Below the pieces are notes generated by a model that made no database searches, was not told where the DNA came from, and worked only from the letters and a program-made list of their open reading frames with translations. From assembly GCF_019649055.1 (NCBI RefSeq), contig NW_026570319.1, positions 310,001 through 374,000 on the forward strand: 64,000 nucleotides of DNA, written 5' to 3'. Within the stretch, counting starts at the first letter, position 1. The number at the start of each line of letters is the position of its first letter. Position numbers and translations under genes: made by a program. This document shows positions 9,259-21,700 of the stretch, one piece after another. The DNA comes from Paramacrobiotus metropolitanus. Taxonomy: Eukaryota > Tardigrada > Eutardigrada > Parachela > Macrobiotidae.

Positions 9259-10004
9259 CAGGAGTGCCGGGCCAAATTGGGACAGTTGCGTAAAACAAAT
9301 TCAAATAAATTCCCATACTGCATCTTAATTCTATATTTTTACTTTCTATGGGATAACCTTTTAATGGGGATCCAGCAGTGTTAGAGTTGTGCCCGTTCGA
9401 CCCAACAGTAAGGAGCCAGGGGGCGATTAAGGGGGCGGAGTGGGGGTCATTTTCGGTCGCTTATAACTGCAGCTCTAAGAACTGCACCAATTGAAGTTTC
9501 TGCGTTTTAAGTTTTCCAAAACTATTGCGTGACCCAAGGGGTGTCTTTTATAGGTAAGCTTAAAATTCTGGCGCGATCACTGCAGGAGGTCAGCTCGAAG
9601 GAAGATGCATCTTCCATAGACTTGTATGTTAAAGAACACCTACAGAGAAATGCGGTTGCCTAGAGCGCGGATCGCTTTAGGCAAAATGTTAGTGTCTAGA
9701 TGAAATATATGTAGGAAAGGACCGTTAGAAAACCACGCTATTAGTTGATAGTTCCTAACCTAGTCAGATTTTGAAATTATTCTTAAATGCGCTTGATTAT
9801 TTTGCAGCAAGCACTGTGATTTTTGCAAAAATTAAATAAATTAAACAGCTAGCTCCCGTTCCCTGTACTTCAGCTTTTTGCGTCGAAATGAAAATTTAAA
9901 AGGAGCTAGAGACCAAGACCTATCATTTAAAAGTTGAATAAAAATTTTAGACTTTACTGTTGAAGTAGAGGAATTATTATGATGTTCCCAAGTTGGCCCG
10001 GCAG
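9259..10004. mobile_element. Candidate Tc1/mariner-type TIR element, no transposase
   Basis: TGCCGGGCCAAATTGGGACA (9265) is inverted at TGTTCCCAAGTTGGCCCGGCA (ending 10003). TA lies just outside both ends (9257-9258 and 10005-10006), allowing for a few extra bases on the left. The similarity of the arms stops after about 24 bp. The interior has no ORF of note. Confidence 0.4.
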
Positions 10005-10250
10005 TATTTCAAGAAAAAAATTTAGTGGCTGTATAAGCTTGAGCATAATACATTGTAGCTCACTTGTATCCAGAGAACACTGTGTAGTACTGTGTAGTAT
10101 TGCACAGTTTGTGTGATATTGGAGTCTTTTGTGCACACTGAAGCGTTAAATATGCAACTCTAAAGGGGGATAATAGCTCTTTATTTGAAAACCGAGACAC
10201 ACATGTATCAATAACATAAAACCATTATAAGCAAGCGAAAAAGCTAGACT

Positions 10251-12472
10251 TTATAACATCCAGATTTCATTTAGCTTTTCCGCTTCGCCAATAGTGCCCA
10301 TAATTGAGGCCGCATTGCCTCGCTGTATCTCCAATGAGATACGCTGTCGGAGAAATTCGTGCGAGCGTTTTTCTCCAGAGTGGTCCCGCAGACACCTTCC
10401 TAGCTCCTTAATCAAGGCGATAGCCGATGGACCCCAAGCCCCCATAGTTTCGAAAGCTATTGGGGCGAAAATGTATCGACCGTTCAGGTACGAGTAGAAT
10501 CTGGATTTCTTTTCTTCTGCCTGGACAGCGGCCGCTCCCGCAGTTGTCGCGGTGGATTTGACATGGGAAGCAGCAACAGTATCGACACATGTGACATCCC
10601 AAGCCAAACACATCCCTCTTTTCCATGCGAAGGTTGTACAGCCGTCAGGACGTCGTTCATTCGTGTAAGAGGTGCCGCGTGGTTCAAGTTTAGCTGGGAT
10701 ACCTGCCGAGACGAAGGCGCGGCATACAATGCTGTTGAGAGCACCATGTCGCGGGTGCCTTCCGGCCGAGAAAGGGCATGATAGACCGTGATGAGCGTGG
10801 CCATCAACAGGCTTGTGGCATTTCATACATTCATGTGGATCACAGATCACAGCACCGAGTCTAAGGCCGACAGAAATTTTGAGCGTGTCGTCGTCAAGTA
10901 GGTTGCCGATATGAGCGGAAGGCAGCGCGTTAAGCCAGACACCAGCTTCCGGACTTGACTGGGCAAGAAGGCGCGCTTTATTGATTTCGTCGTCGCGGAA
11001 CACTTCAAGTAGAGTGGACAGGGAAACGTTGCACAAAGGTAGATCCCATGTTTTCTGCAAGCTGCGAAAGCCAGGGTCAGGAAGTTCAGCTAGGCGAGTA
11101 TTGAGTTTCCACAATTCCTGAGCTGCAGAGACATCCACTGCCGGTCGCCCGGGGAGCAGTAAAGATACTAAGCCGGTTACGGAATGAATCGAGGCTAAAT
11201 AAGCCGGGAGTGCTAATTCTTCCGATCGACGTATACCAATACCACCTTTGCTAACCGGTAGACTTGCTTGCCGCCAGCATGGATAATCATCGTGATTGGT
11301 TCGGACATTGCACAGCAATTGGAAACAAGAACGTAGAACTTCATCGATTTTGTATAACTGTTGCGGATACTTCCAAGCATTACAACACCTCAACATATAA
11401 ATTATCTTTGGCGCGCCAAGGCAGTGTTTCAATAGATACAAGGCATGGTGTCGAGGAAGATGCTGCATCCGTTCGGATACGATGGTTAAAGCCGCCGCTT
11501 TCTCCGCAAAAATCGGGGCAATCGCTTCATCCAAAACAGGAGCCCCGAGCAGTGTTAAGCTAGAGCTTGACATAACGCGCAGTGCCGGATGTCGTGTCAA
11601 GAAGTCCTTAATTGCCTCCTGTTGTGAACATTCAGTCCCACCTGTAACATACAACTCGCATTTTCCTATGTTGATTTCCAAACCCACTGCCCGAGCGCCT
11701 TCGACAACCCTCCCGAAATTTTCCAGTACGTCTCTGGGAAGGCCGCCAAGTGTCCCGTCGTCGAGATACCATGCATTAAACTCCGCTTCCAGAGTGGCAA
11801 CAACCGCGTGCAAGGCGAGGCAAAACAGCAACGGTCCCAACGGGTCACCCTGCTGCACTCCAGCTTCAGACGACAGAATATGGTCACCGACAAACAGTGC
11901 TGAGTGGTGTCCGTACGCAGACTGGAAAAAGGCGTAGTATTCCGGAAATGCGACTTTACAGCGTCGAGTACCACTTCTCTGGACACTGTGTTAAACGCGT
12001 TCCGAAAATCTATCTTGACGACAGCCTTGGTGATATCTGGTGAAGCATTGAGGAAGTGCCTAGTGCCGTGGACTATAGCTTCAGCTCCACCGCGTACGTT
12101 GAAGCCGAGTTGGTATGGGGAGAGTATGGCGGTCGCACGCTCAGCTACATTAGAACAAACGATCTTAGCTAACAGACGTCGCAGCGTCATGCCAACCGCT
12201 ATGGGACGCAGGCCGCCATCTTTCTTTCGCAGAGCCAGCAGCCTTCCACCGAAAAATATATGGCGGATGTCGGCAGGAATTTCCCCAATAAGTACAATGT
12301 TGAGGACAGATGCCAGGGTTTCGCAGAATAATCCACTTTGAGCGTCCATCTTCGACCCTACAATATCCAGTAGATGCTGCGGGCGCAAACCATCTGGTCC
12401 TCCAGCAGATCCCCGGGGGAAGCTGTGGATGGCAGTAAAAACATCCGCGGCGCTCACAGGCGGCGCTGGTGG
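10251..12472 (-). CDS. R2-type LINE ORF, part 2: reverse transcriptase, zinc finger and restriction-like endonuclease
   Basis: This is the downstream part of a LINE polyprotein that reverse-transcribes its own RNA at a nicked chromosomal target. In order: an RT entry motif (SAGGPDGLRPQHLLDI), LRPIAVGMTLRRLLAKIV, RT motif A with the first catalytic Asp (KIDFRNAFNTV), QQGDPLGP, the YLDDG catalytic motif, a CX2C...HX4C finger (CMKCHKP...HHGLSC), and a PD-(D/E)XK-type nuclease signature (RRPDG ... AWDVTCVD). It ends EKLNEIWML. One frameshift occurs near 11950 beside TTT. The upstream part (15562-16288) is separated by the LTR element at 12473-15561, and the frame is continuous across the inferred empty site. 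Polyadenylation-like AATAAAG lies near 10178. Confidence 0.85.
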
Positions 12473-12756
12473 TGTTACGAGTACATTACATAAGTACTAT
12501 ACGTACACTATATCTATAATTACTATCTCCTTATATGTACTGTATCCTTTTATGTACTTCTGTTACACTTACTTTAGTTCCACCTACAATGTTCTATTTA
12601 TACAGTTTCTTACCAGCAGCTCGGTATAAAACCGGCTTGCTACTGTATCTTTCTTTAGCTTTACATCAGGCTCAACTAGCTAATAACATCTGGCTTATTT
12701 CTATCAATAAAGCTACTTTACATCCGCGTATTCCACCTTAGAAAAAGCACGTAACA

Positions 12757-14740
12757 ACTTGGTGGCTCCAGGTTTTGTTGGTTATTTTGCCTAACTAACA
12801 CGAGTGCCCATGACCTTTATTTTTCCACCTATATTAATTAATTCATTTTATGCCCCTGACCTTTCCTAAAGTTCTATACTGTGAAGAGCTGTTATTTCGT
12901 TTATCAGTGTATCCCTATGACCTTTATTTCACCGATGAGTTTATCGATACCAGGGAGGAGAAAGGATCACATATTGCGTAAATCCGGCATTCTTTGTATA
13001 ATTTCAGCGTATGCTTGTGCTGTATGCCGCCACCCAGGATGATTCTAATATACTGCGTGCAACCGTGTCCTTGGTAAATATCGCAAGGGTTTTTAATGCT
13101 GGGAAATTCTGTCTAACAAAAAATCTCTTTAAAAAAAAAAATATTAGCAGCATTATTATGTTCTTCACCTTTGTTCAAAAAAGAAATTACTGCTGCCTAA
13201 ATATGGCAAATCATTATTCGCTATCTTTCCTTTACTTTCTTTGCGTTATCTGCAGCACTAAAATAATTTATTCGAACCTCGTTACATCGTCCGTAAATCA
13301 CATTTTGTATTACGGAATTCTGTGCACCGTGTTTATCTTATTTTATTAACATCTGCAATTTTTCGATAATTAATTAAACCGTTGTGCAGCTACTATAATT
13401 CATTCGATTTATTCCTAATTTCTGTTAATGCGCAACATCAATATTCCGCAAGGAGGGAAGAGGCAGCATGAGAAGCGAGTAAACACTCGTAAATACCATA
13501 TCTACCGTCTTTAATTGGAATTTACGAGACCAAATTAATTAACATTATTATTATCGCTTCGAATATGATTATCGATCGTCGAGTTCTTTGATATCGTTTT
13601 CCTTACGTTCTTTCCAAGTACTGTTGAAGTGATCTGTATTTCTTCCATTTCTTATTATCTGTTTTTGTCAGCACAGCATGCATAATTTACTTTAAATTTT
13701 ATTACAGTAATAGTACAGCATTGTCTCTGTACTTAAGAGGCAGATATGCCGCATACGTTTTTCTATACGAAAAATTATTTATAAATATTTTCCTTATGTC
13801 TTTAGCAATTGCTATCCCAAGCAGCTATCGGTCTCCTATACCGCACTGCAGTTTATTTACTTATTATTGTCAATAAAAATATTTCTTACCGGTACCGAGC
13901 CAACCGCATATTGCATTTGAAACGTTCCTCTATAAATTCTGCGCATCAGTACGACGTCTTTTAAAATTTACTATACTATACTGGCCAAAGCGGTGCTGAC
14001 TGATTGAAGTTTGTAATCCGTCGACGAAGATGAATATTAAAAAAAAGATCGCTCTTGAAATTTGAATGCCGTACACTCGCGCAGTCCAAGTGAAGCAGTA
14101 TCCACTATACGTGAAGGCTGTCAGTCTGTTACTATCTTGCTCTTTATTCCCTTGCGCTCTCTGCTCTTATATGCCGCCGCATCACATCATCTCTGAATTC
14201 AGTTTATTTGAGGCCGTCCCTTTATGCTCAGCGCAGTGCGTGGGACCACTGTGCCTGTGTATATGCCTCCTGTAATACTGATCGAAACGCTTCCTTATAT
14301 GGTAACCGGCATCCTCATTCTCTGAAGCTGTAACGTGCGTTAGAGTCGTACGAAGTTAAGCGATCCTCCTTCTGAAAACATTCTGAAAATATTTCTCTCT
14401 TTCCTTTAAAATCAGATTTGATATATATTTATCTGGCCAATCCACAAATTTTGAGAGATTTTAAAGCAATTGCCAACAGTGCACCGTCAGTCAAAGTTGC
14501 ATTCACTAGTGCACCCTTATACGCGTAAATTATAGCACAATTTCCTGATGCTGCTAGTATTTAAATCTTTTCAAGTCAACAAGTTTGAGCTCGTTTACTT
14601 TTTTCCGTTTTGATTTTAGCGCGCATGACAGCACAGTACTGTTATAACCTTTTCAATTTAACATACGAAAGTTTAAATTCGCTCGGTAAATATACCGATG
14701 AAATAATATCTGTTTTCATTTTTTCGGTTTATTTTCTAAC
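12757..14740. other. LTR-element interior, no recognised gene
   Basis: AT-rich. A 112-codon frame at 13011-13349 (+) contains a poly-A run and a hydrophobic, Cys-rich translation that does not resemble a known protein. I see no protease, RT, RNase H or integrase motif. Confidence 0.5.
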
Positions 14741-15085
14741 ATGCCGCCAGTTAATTTTGATAGCCCGCCTTTGATCTACTGCACTGCTAATTACGAATAT
14801 ATTCATCTAAATCTGTGCATCGAAAGCCGAGACATAACAATTTGTCACGATATCGACACTCTGAACGTCGAACAGTTCAATACCATTTTTAATTGTTGCG
14901 AATGTGGTTTTACCAACGCGTCTCGAATGACGACTTATCAGCATGTGTTCATTCACCACGTATTAACGTTAATACTGCCAGCACGACTGGTTCGCCCAAT
15001 CGCCGCACGTTATTCCCCTGAGGCGATCCAAAGAGCAAATGAAAATTTCGCCCGAACTAATCAAGAAAACCAGGATGGAACCTGA
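14741..15085 (+). CDS. Small C2H2-finger ORF of the non-autonomous LTR element
   Basis: The 114-residue frame contains one CX2CX12HX3H unit (CCECGFTNASRMTTYQHVFIHH region, roughly residues 52-74), which fits a single C2H2 zinc finger. An Arg/Asn-rich tail follows. It ends 192 bp before the right LTR. It could be the remnant of a nucleic-acid-binding structural protein or a captured host exon. There is no second finger and no homologue in the window. Confidence 0.4.
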   Translation: MPPVNFDSPPLIYCTANYEYIHLNLCIESRDITICHDIDTLNVEQFNTIFNCCECGFTNASRMTTYQHVFIHHVLTLILPARLVRPIAARYSPEAIQRANENFARTNQENQDGT

Positions 15086-15561
15086 ACAGTGAGAAACCAT
15101 GAAACAGAAGCCAAAATTGGACCACCCGTTATACCGGATCAGAACTCTTGCCCTAACCGAAGTCCGCCTACAACGCAATGGACTCCCACGTATTCAGCAT
15201 TAATTTTTACCTTTCTTTTTATTCTTGATCTTTTATTACTAATTAAAATCGAGGACGATTTTGTTTTAAGGAGGGAATGTTACGAGTACATTACATAAGT
15301 ACTATACGTACACTATATCTATAATTACTATCTCCTTATATGTACTGTATCCTTTTATGTACTTCTGTTACACTTACTTTAGTTCCACCTACAATGTTCT
15401 ATTTATACAGTTTCTTACCAGCAGCTCGGTATAAAACCGGCTTGCTACTGTATCTTTCTTTAGCTTTACATCAGGCTCAACTAGCTAATAACATCTGGCT
15501 TATTTCTATCAATAAAGCTACTTTACATCCGCGTATTCCACCTTAGAAAAAGCACGTAACA

Positions 15562-16288
15562 GTGGCGTGTCAGCAGCATGCGGTGCAACACGTGGAAGGG
15601 CACTTTCGGGGTGTTTGGCCCTGAGCTCTTTCAGAGTTTCTGGAGTGATATCTGCGATGGAGTCCGTGGACATTAGGACGCGCATCGCCCCAGAAACAGA
15701 ACCGTCGTCAATCTTTTGACCGACGCGACGAGCCACGTCTTCGCCGGAGCTCCGTTTCTTCTTGGTTCCGGGGGGCTGCGACGGGGGAACCTCAGCGTCA
15801 CGGTCGTATAAATCGAGATTCTTCTTAACCATAGTAGCCAAGGAACTGGTACGTTCGGATTTTGTCTTGGCAGGCAAACGCAGCGCTGACGGTGCAAAGT
15901 CAAGAAGCTTCAGCCAGGATTTGCTATCGTTCTTGGTCGCAACTTGCTGTAGTGCTTTTTGCAGTGAGGTTCTCGCAGCAGGTCGCGCTCCGTGTGGGAT
16001 GCGGCGTATAACTCGCTCCTTCGAAGGCAGAAAAGCTTTTGGCAACGTAGGCGGTGTGGGTGCAGCACCCGCAGAATTGTTCGCTGTGGCGCCAGGAATA
16101 GGCACTGGAGCTGGAGGAAGCGAGCGAGGGGAGCCAGCTGCAGGCTGCGGAGCTGCTGAAGGAGCTGCTGAAGGTCCGGGACGGAGAGCCTTGCGTTGTG
16201 CTTTCTTGCATACTGCCGAGTCGCGGTGCGCTGCTAGACCGTGAGATGATTTGCACACCTTTGGGCACAGATCGCACTTGAATTCCAT
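15562..16288 (-). CDS. R2-type LINE ORF, part 1: N-terminal zinc finger and linker
   Basis: The protein begins most naturally at the Met before EFKCDLC (16288), although the frame is open to 16360. The first 25 residues hold a CX2CX12HX5C finger (CDLCPKV...AAHRDSAVC), as expected for the DNA-binding head of R2-clade LINEs. A Pro/Ala/Ser-rich linker and basic segments (RSGEDVARRV) follow, then the helical stretch before the RT domain (ITPETLKELRAKHPES). The ORF is cut at 15562 by the LTR element; across the empty site it continues into 10251-12472 in frame. Confidence 0.8.
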
Positions 16289-16360
16289 GGTCCCAAAAGG
16301 CCTACAAACAGCTACCCAAGCCAGAAAAAAGAACCCACAAACCCGAGTGAGAACGCACAA

Positions 16361-17174
16361 GCAGGCAACGACATACCCTGTTTACCGAGAGCCATCGAAA
16401 CGGACTCAACGGTAACCAACAGCAAAAGCATGCGTTCTCCCGGGAAATCCAAAATACAAATCCAAGATCATCAATTTGACATATCTAATGGAGTTTATCT
16501 GCTGTAATTGTTCAGATAGTCTGACTCTAAAGTGGTCGAAAACTGTCGGAAAAATTGTAAAGGGGTCTTCGATGTAAAAACGGTCAATAATTTAAGCAAA
16601 AAACCCAATAATTTGCAACCGTTCGTAATATTTTAGCATTTTTATGGAAATTTTAGCCACTTCCGCAGTAATTACAAGGTGCCGCTTGCACCATAACACC
16701 ATCCGACAGTAGAGCGCAAAGTGACCAAGAATAAAATTCGTTCAGTCAGATCAACTTATAATCGACCAAAGCGAAGGTCCTCTATGTTCAAGCAAACTGG
16801 ACAAAGCATTTTTCCCAGCCGGTCACGCACTTAGTTGTCCGTAGTACACTAAGAGCTACGTCTAAGCACTAGTACACTAAGCGCTAGAAACCCTAAATGC
16901 AAATTTTTTTGGTTATTTTAAAAAATTTCATGCTATGTTTGGTTTGATCAAGATAAAAGTTACCAAGCTTGCCAGAAAGCAGTAAAAAGAAAGTCCACAT
17001 GGAAAAACGCCTGCGCTGGCAGACAGTATTTTAAATGGGAATTAAACAATAATAGTTATTGTGGATTAAATACACGCGCTGCTTTCTTTGGCGTCTCCAG
17101 TCTCCACTTGGCCTCTGCTTGTCGCTTTGAGCCATTATACATAGTGCCGCCTAATAACTGTAGTTGCGCTTGTA
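16361..17174. other. LINE upstream end and serpin 3' flank
   Basis: No gene. The block 16757-16850 (ATAATCGACC.AAGCGAAG.TCCTCTATGTTCAAG) recurs at 47410-47480, marking a dispersed repeat. Sequence near 17030-17060 (TTGTTTAATTCCCATTTAAAA on the minus strand) is shared with the 3' flank of the serpin pseudogene at 34670-34690. Confidence 0.5.
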
Positions 17175-18789
17175 TCAAGTGACCATGGGACTGGGATCAG
17201 CAATCCTCCCGATGAAAAGCGGAAATTCAGCATTGTTGTCCCAAATGACCAACAAAAATGGCCGATTCGCTTCGAAAGCTGGGAAATAGTTGCATGTGTA
17301 TGTGTTTCGGGAAATTGTGACAGTTGCCGCCTTGATTCCATACTCATCGACATCTGAAAAAATTAAACTGCTTCGAAATTACGGATACGCTGCGTACGCA
17401 CATTACCAATTATTCACTTACATAAATAAATGAAATAAACGAAGTAAATAAATGAAGTAAAATGATAAAAAAAACATAAATGAAGTAGACGTTATACTGT
17501 ATATTATGAACACCGAACACCATTACACAGGTGTGGAATTATTGGAAAGCCAACTGTCGGACTTTTCGTCGACTGACACAATGTCGACCGCAAGTCGTCG
17601 GCCGATGCAAGGACGACGACTGAGAAAACATAAGAAAATATATCAGAGCATATGAAAAAAGAATGCACCATAAGTAAGCATGAAAAAATATGGAACAAAG
17701 GAAGCAATTTAGCTAAAAATTACGACGTCATAACGGGTGAACATTGTGTCTGCTCAAAGAAGTGATAAATTCGCCAACGAAATGGCGGGTCACCTCGGGA
17801 ATGTACTCACCAAACATGGTATTTTGCGCAAAGTCAGCCACCTTTGTCAGCGTTCTGTGTTCGAACATCCCCGACATGTCACTCGAGGGCCGGTACATGT
17901 CAGCGAGACCCAGCGCTTTCGTGCATGGTATCAAGTCGGTGCTGGTGGAAATGCGGAATTTCGGCAAGGCGACCATGATTTCGGAGACGATGCTCTTCTT
18001 TCTCCATTCGATCAGAGCACTGGGATTTAAACTGCTTTCCATCTGTCGGAGACCGTCTGGACTCTCTTCCGGTAATAAAAACATAACACTGTAGTTTTTT
18101 CCGCTGATGTCTAATATCAACACTTTGGGATCATGTGGCGATAATGTTTGCTTCTGCGCGTCAACGTTGTAGGAGCGATAGTAATCCATCTCCGAATTTA
18201 GAAAAGGTATATGCCGTTGTGTGCCGTCTGCACAATAAAACATTCGGTGGCAAGTGGATTCCGGATCAAAAGGAAAGTCCCACGCTCCGGAGAAGTTGAT
18301 GGTCGATAGCAAAATTAAATCGCTTTCTCGAACATCATCTAACCGTAGTCGCGGCAAAATATCATCAATGTTACCTGACGAATGCTGGAGCAGGAAGTTG
18401 TTGATAGCTTCCACAGTTTGTTGCGGGTCAGTTTCGAAGGGAACGCTGAAAAAGTGTATACTCTCATAAATCTTCAAGGCATCTTGGTAGGCTGCCGCTA
18501 AGGTAGCTTTAACGTCGTAGAAAACGGCGTTGGCTTGGATAATATTGTCTGCTGTCCTGGAGAACAGCTCATAACATAACTCGGTGACGGATCTCCCCTT
18601 TGGGCATAATAACCGCAGCAGGTTCTTGTGGATTTCGCCATCTGTGCCCGGCAAGAAACATGCTAAAACGCTTTCAACGGAATATGGGCAAATAATCAGA
18701 TTGGAAGCTGATGGTACCGTATCGGCCGCAGCATTGTACAAGTCAAGAGCAAAGCCCAGCTCACAGCTCGAATTATTTTTCCTGCTCAT
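17175..18789 (-). CDS. Serpin, intracellular type, two exons
   Basis: Exon 1 is 18789-17811 and exon 2 is 17353-17175. The donor GTGAGT (17810) and acceptor TTTTTTCAG (17354) remove a 457-bp phase-1 intron, giving 385 residues, a typical serpin length. The N-terminus (SCELGFALDLYNAAADT) has no signal peptide, so a cytosolic, clade B-like protein is likely. Serpin landmarks are IICPYSVESVLACFLPGTDG, TINFSGAWDFPFDP and VALPKFRISTSTDL. In exon 2, VDEYGIKAATVTIS is the hinge, FEANRPFLLVI follows the reactive loop, and PLFIGRIADPS is the last strand. The hinge keeps P12-P11 Ala-Ala but has Ile at the P14-like position and Lys at P13, so inhibitory activity is uncertain. By counting, P1 is near the Thr/Tyr/Cys of NTYTCNY. 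The target protease is unknown. Confidence 0.88.
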
Positions 18790-21700
18790 CTTTTACCATA
18801 TACAGTCACAGAGTTCAGCGTTTCGGCGTCGATAAAACAATCAACACATAAAAAAAGCGCACGGTATGTTTGTTATAAAGCGCATGGAATTGGGAAATGC
18901 CAGTACGAGTTACTGATTATGAAATAATTACGAATTTATGGCAATACGTTAAGTATCAATTTTAGAATGACTGGAAGTGGAATCTTAAAAGCATAGACAC
19001 TCCATCGTCGGCTGCCTAACGCCTAAAGTGCCCATCATGTTACAGAACAGATCGATAAAATTGTGAAGTTGTTAACGTGTGCTGATGCTGGTGATACGAA
19101 AGCACAACATGCATGCTGCTGCTGTGCAGCAGCTTCGATGGCTATGCAGCTGTTTAAGTGCCATGTACTGTATAACGTTTCTTGTATTAAACATGCCATG
19201 CTGTTAAATTACGGGTAAAGTATAGTACATCACTAGTAGTATGCCGTATACCGGTATTAAAGTATGGCCCGTGTGGTCTGTACTAGTATCATACTACCAC
19301 TGTATGTGTATGCTACTGTATACATGCCGGGCATGTATCCGGATTTTAAGAGCTTCCATGCAGTGTATGCTTACGACTTGCAAGTTAGTTGGCCCGGAAG
19401 GCATGATGGCAAGTCGGCAGAGAGATTCCAGCAGCAAGACGATGACTGTACGGGAAATTAGCTGGGGCTGCATTACCGTTATGCACTATCACTACTAAAA
19501 GAAAATTTTCCGTAGGCCTAAAACACCAATTGAAATGAACTGTCAATTATTTTCTGCATCGACTCACCGGTATTACACAAAAAAATACGCATACCGATAT
19601 GTGTCTATAAAATTCCACGGGTTCGCGAAAGCGTAACATGCGGTCGCACAGCTGACCAGTATGTGTCCGGTGGTTGCCGATGTATTGTACATACGTACGC
19701 AGATCAAATAATATAGACTCACTACGGTATTTACCCTGAATCTAAATGTTGTTCTTGATAATTTCGTAATACTCGTATAAGCAGCCAGGTGCACAACGCG
19801 GAACATGCAAATAAAGAGAGAAGGCTGTGTAACTTCCGAGCAACCGTTCAGTATAGATATAGCGGCAGCGACTGCGCCACTCTGGCCAGGGTCAAAATGC
19901 AAGAAAATTTTGTATGGTCGAAAAAAAAGGGAAATTTGGAGGAAATGCTAAGGAAAGATATTATTGATGCTTAATAAGAAACTGTACGGCATGAATGTCC
20001 TTGTTTTCTCGTGTATTTCTTCAAGGTCACTAGCTGTATCAATTCCTGGCTGCGAATGTTCTGTTATTTAATACTACCTTCTGTTGTACCAGTCAGTAGA
20101 ATTAACTGACTGGCTTAGAAGTCGAGTCATATTAAAGCTTTAATCCCGTCTGTACGGACTTCACAGAAATCATTAAACATCGGTCTTTATTATTCATATA
20201 CAATATAAAAAGAATACCATAAAAAGTTTGTTTAACAAGAAAACCGTTAAATATTGATAATTTATTTTGTTTTTAATAATTTTAGCGATAACCAAGAGCT
20301 GTGTGTTGTCACGTTGTTCTGGACAGTATTATTGTGTCTAGAGTCTAGATACAATAATATAGTAACGCGCCATGCGTAGTTGCGCGTATGACGTACGTGT
20401 TATGACGTACGTGTTGTGTTTTCTGTTACGTACGATTTGTTGTTCTTATCTAACGGATTTGATCGCTAATGTGATCCATGACTCTGGTTTAACTAATCAG
20501 TTAAAAGTTTCTAACTTCAACTAAATCTGTGAGCTTGTTTCTAGCTGAAAGGTCGTGTGACTCTAGGTTAGAAGGAAGTTCATATCATATCTCGCGTTCT
20601 GTTCTGTTCTTTTTGCTTGTTCGTTCGGTTTGATGATTAAACATTTGGGAAGTTCCTGAGTGTTTCGGTTTCGGTAACTTTCGTTAGGCACAGCAATCCG
20701 CTCGTACCTAGCGGAAGTAGGCAGTAGTTCCACTTACGGAGTCCAGAGCATATTCCCACTCTACCGATTGAGTAGGTTTGGTCATCTAGTGCGGTTGTCG
20801 CGGTGCGACTTCCGCATAGCATGTCATACAATATAGTCACGACACAATATTGTCTAGAGTCTAGAGTCACACAACGCGAGACAGCATTTGGAGACGAGCG
20901 GAAACAGCCTATACCACACCTGGGCCACCCCCCACCACAATATGTTTTCAAGTGGCGGGCCCGTTTCTTCCGGTTTTTCCCCCCTCCGCCCGAGCTCGGA
21001 CTTTCCACCCGGCCTCCGCCCACCAGCTTCAAACTTCCCACTCACCCGCACTCCAAAAAAGGTGGAGGGGGGCGGAAAGGTGGGATTTTCCCCACTCCAC
21101 CAAAAAGATGGTCTAAGTCTGGTGTACATACAGAGAAACGCTGTGCGCTTAGTCGATATCAGACGGCAGCCTTTTGCTCTAAGATCAGTGGAAATGTAAA
21201 AAGTTATTCCGTGCAATGGTTGAACGTAACAGATTTCAGTCCAGCGTACATTTCGAGGGTTGGTTTGGCGGGCAGTAGTGTCGAATCCTGTGGATTATGG
21301 ATTTATGCAAATCAGCCTTTCATATGACGTATTTTTGAACGTGTTTAGTTATGCAGTTCGTACCTAGCCGTGGTTCAGTGCTACTGCACTAATTCCGCGC
21401 TGGTAATGCGTTTTATCTGTGCTGTTATACGATGATATTTACCTTTGCTGTTACTTGCCTATTAATTTTTAGATGCGTATGCCGCACCAGCGCTGTGTAT
21501 CAGTATAATTAGTAAACATTATGCGGGAAAACGGAACTGAATTTGTAAATCAAGCATGCTATGTGATGAGAACAACTGTGCGGACCAGATCACCTGCAGT
21601 TGGTGCAATCCCCAAACGTACACATTGCATTCGGTTGACTGCGCAGTTTATGGAAGAGGTATGAAGAAATTAAGGTTCATGGAATGTCTGCTACGGGGGT

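Larger units (their letters stand above)
12473..15561 (+). mobile_element. Non-autonomous LTR retrotransposon inserted in the LINE
   Basis: The LTRs at 12473-12756 and 15278-15561 are each 284 bp and identical as read. They start TGTTACGAG and end CACGTAACA (TGTTAC/GTAACA inverted tips). GTGG is duplicated at 12469-12472 and 15562-15565. TGGTGGCTCCAGG near 12761 could be the primer site, and AAGGAGGGAA directly before the right LTR is a good polypurine tract. Each LTR holds TATAAAA and AATAAAG. The 2.5-kb interior has no recognisable gag-pol. Identical LTRs mean a very recent insertion, so an autonomous relative is probably active elsewhere in the genome. Confidence 0.92.

Noticed and set aside
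11482-12341. Plus-strand frames of 145-151 codons across the LINE
   Set aside because: Antisense to the well-supported RT domain on the minus strand.
12535-12741. Two identical 68-codon ORFs (12535-12741 and 15340-15546) as a duplicated gene
   Set aside because: They lie entirely inside the two identical LTRs and are a by-product of the repeat.
15762-16244. 160-codon plus-strand frame over the LINE N-terminus
   Set aside because: Antisense shadow of the zinc-finger/linker ORF on the minus strand.
20803-21327. 174-codon Pro-rich frame
   Set aside because: Arises from a pyrimidine/GC-rich patch that is open in several frames on both strands; no protein-like pattern.
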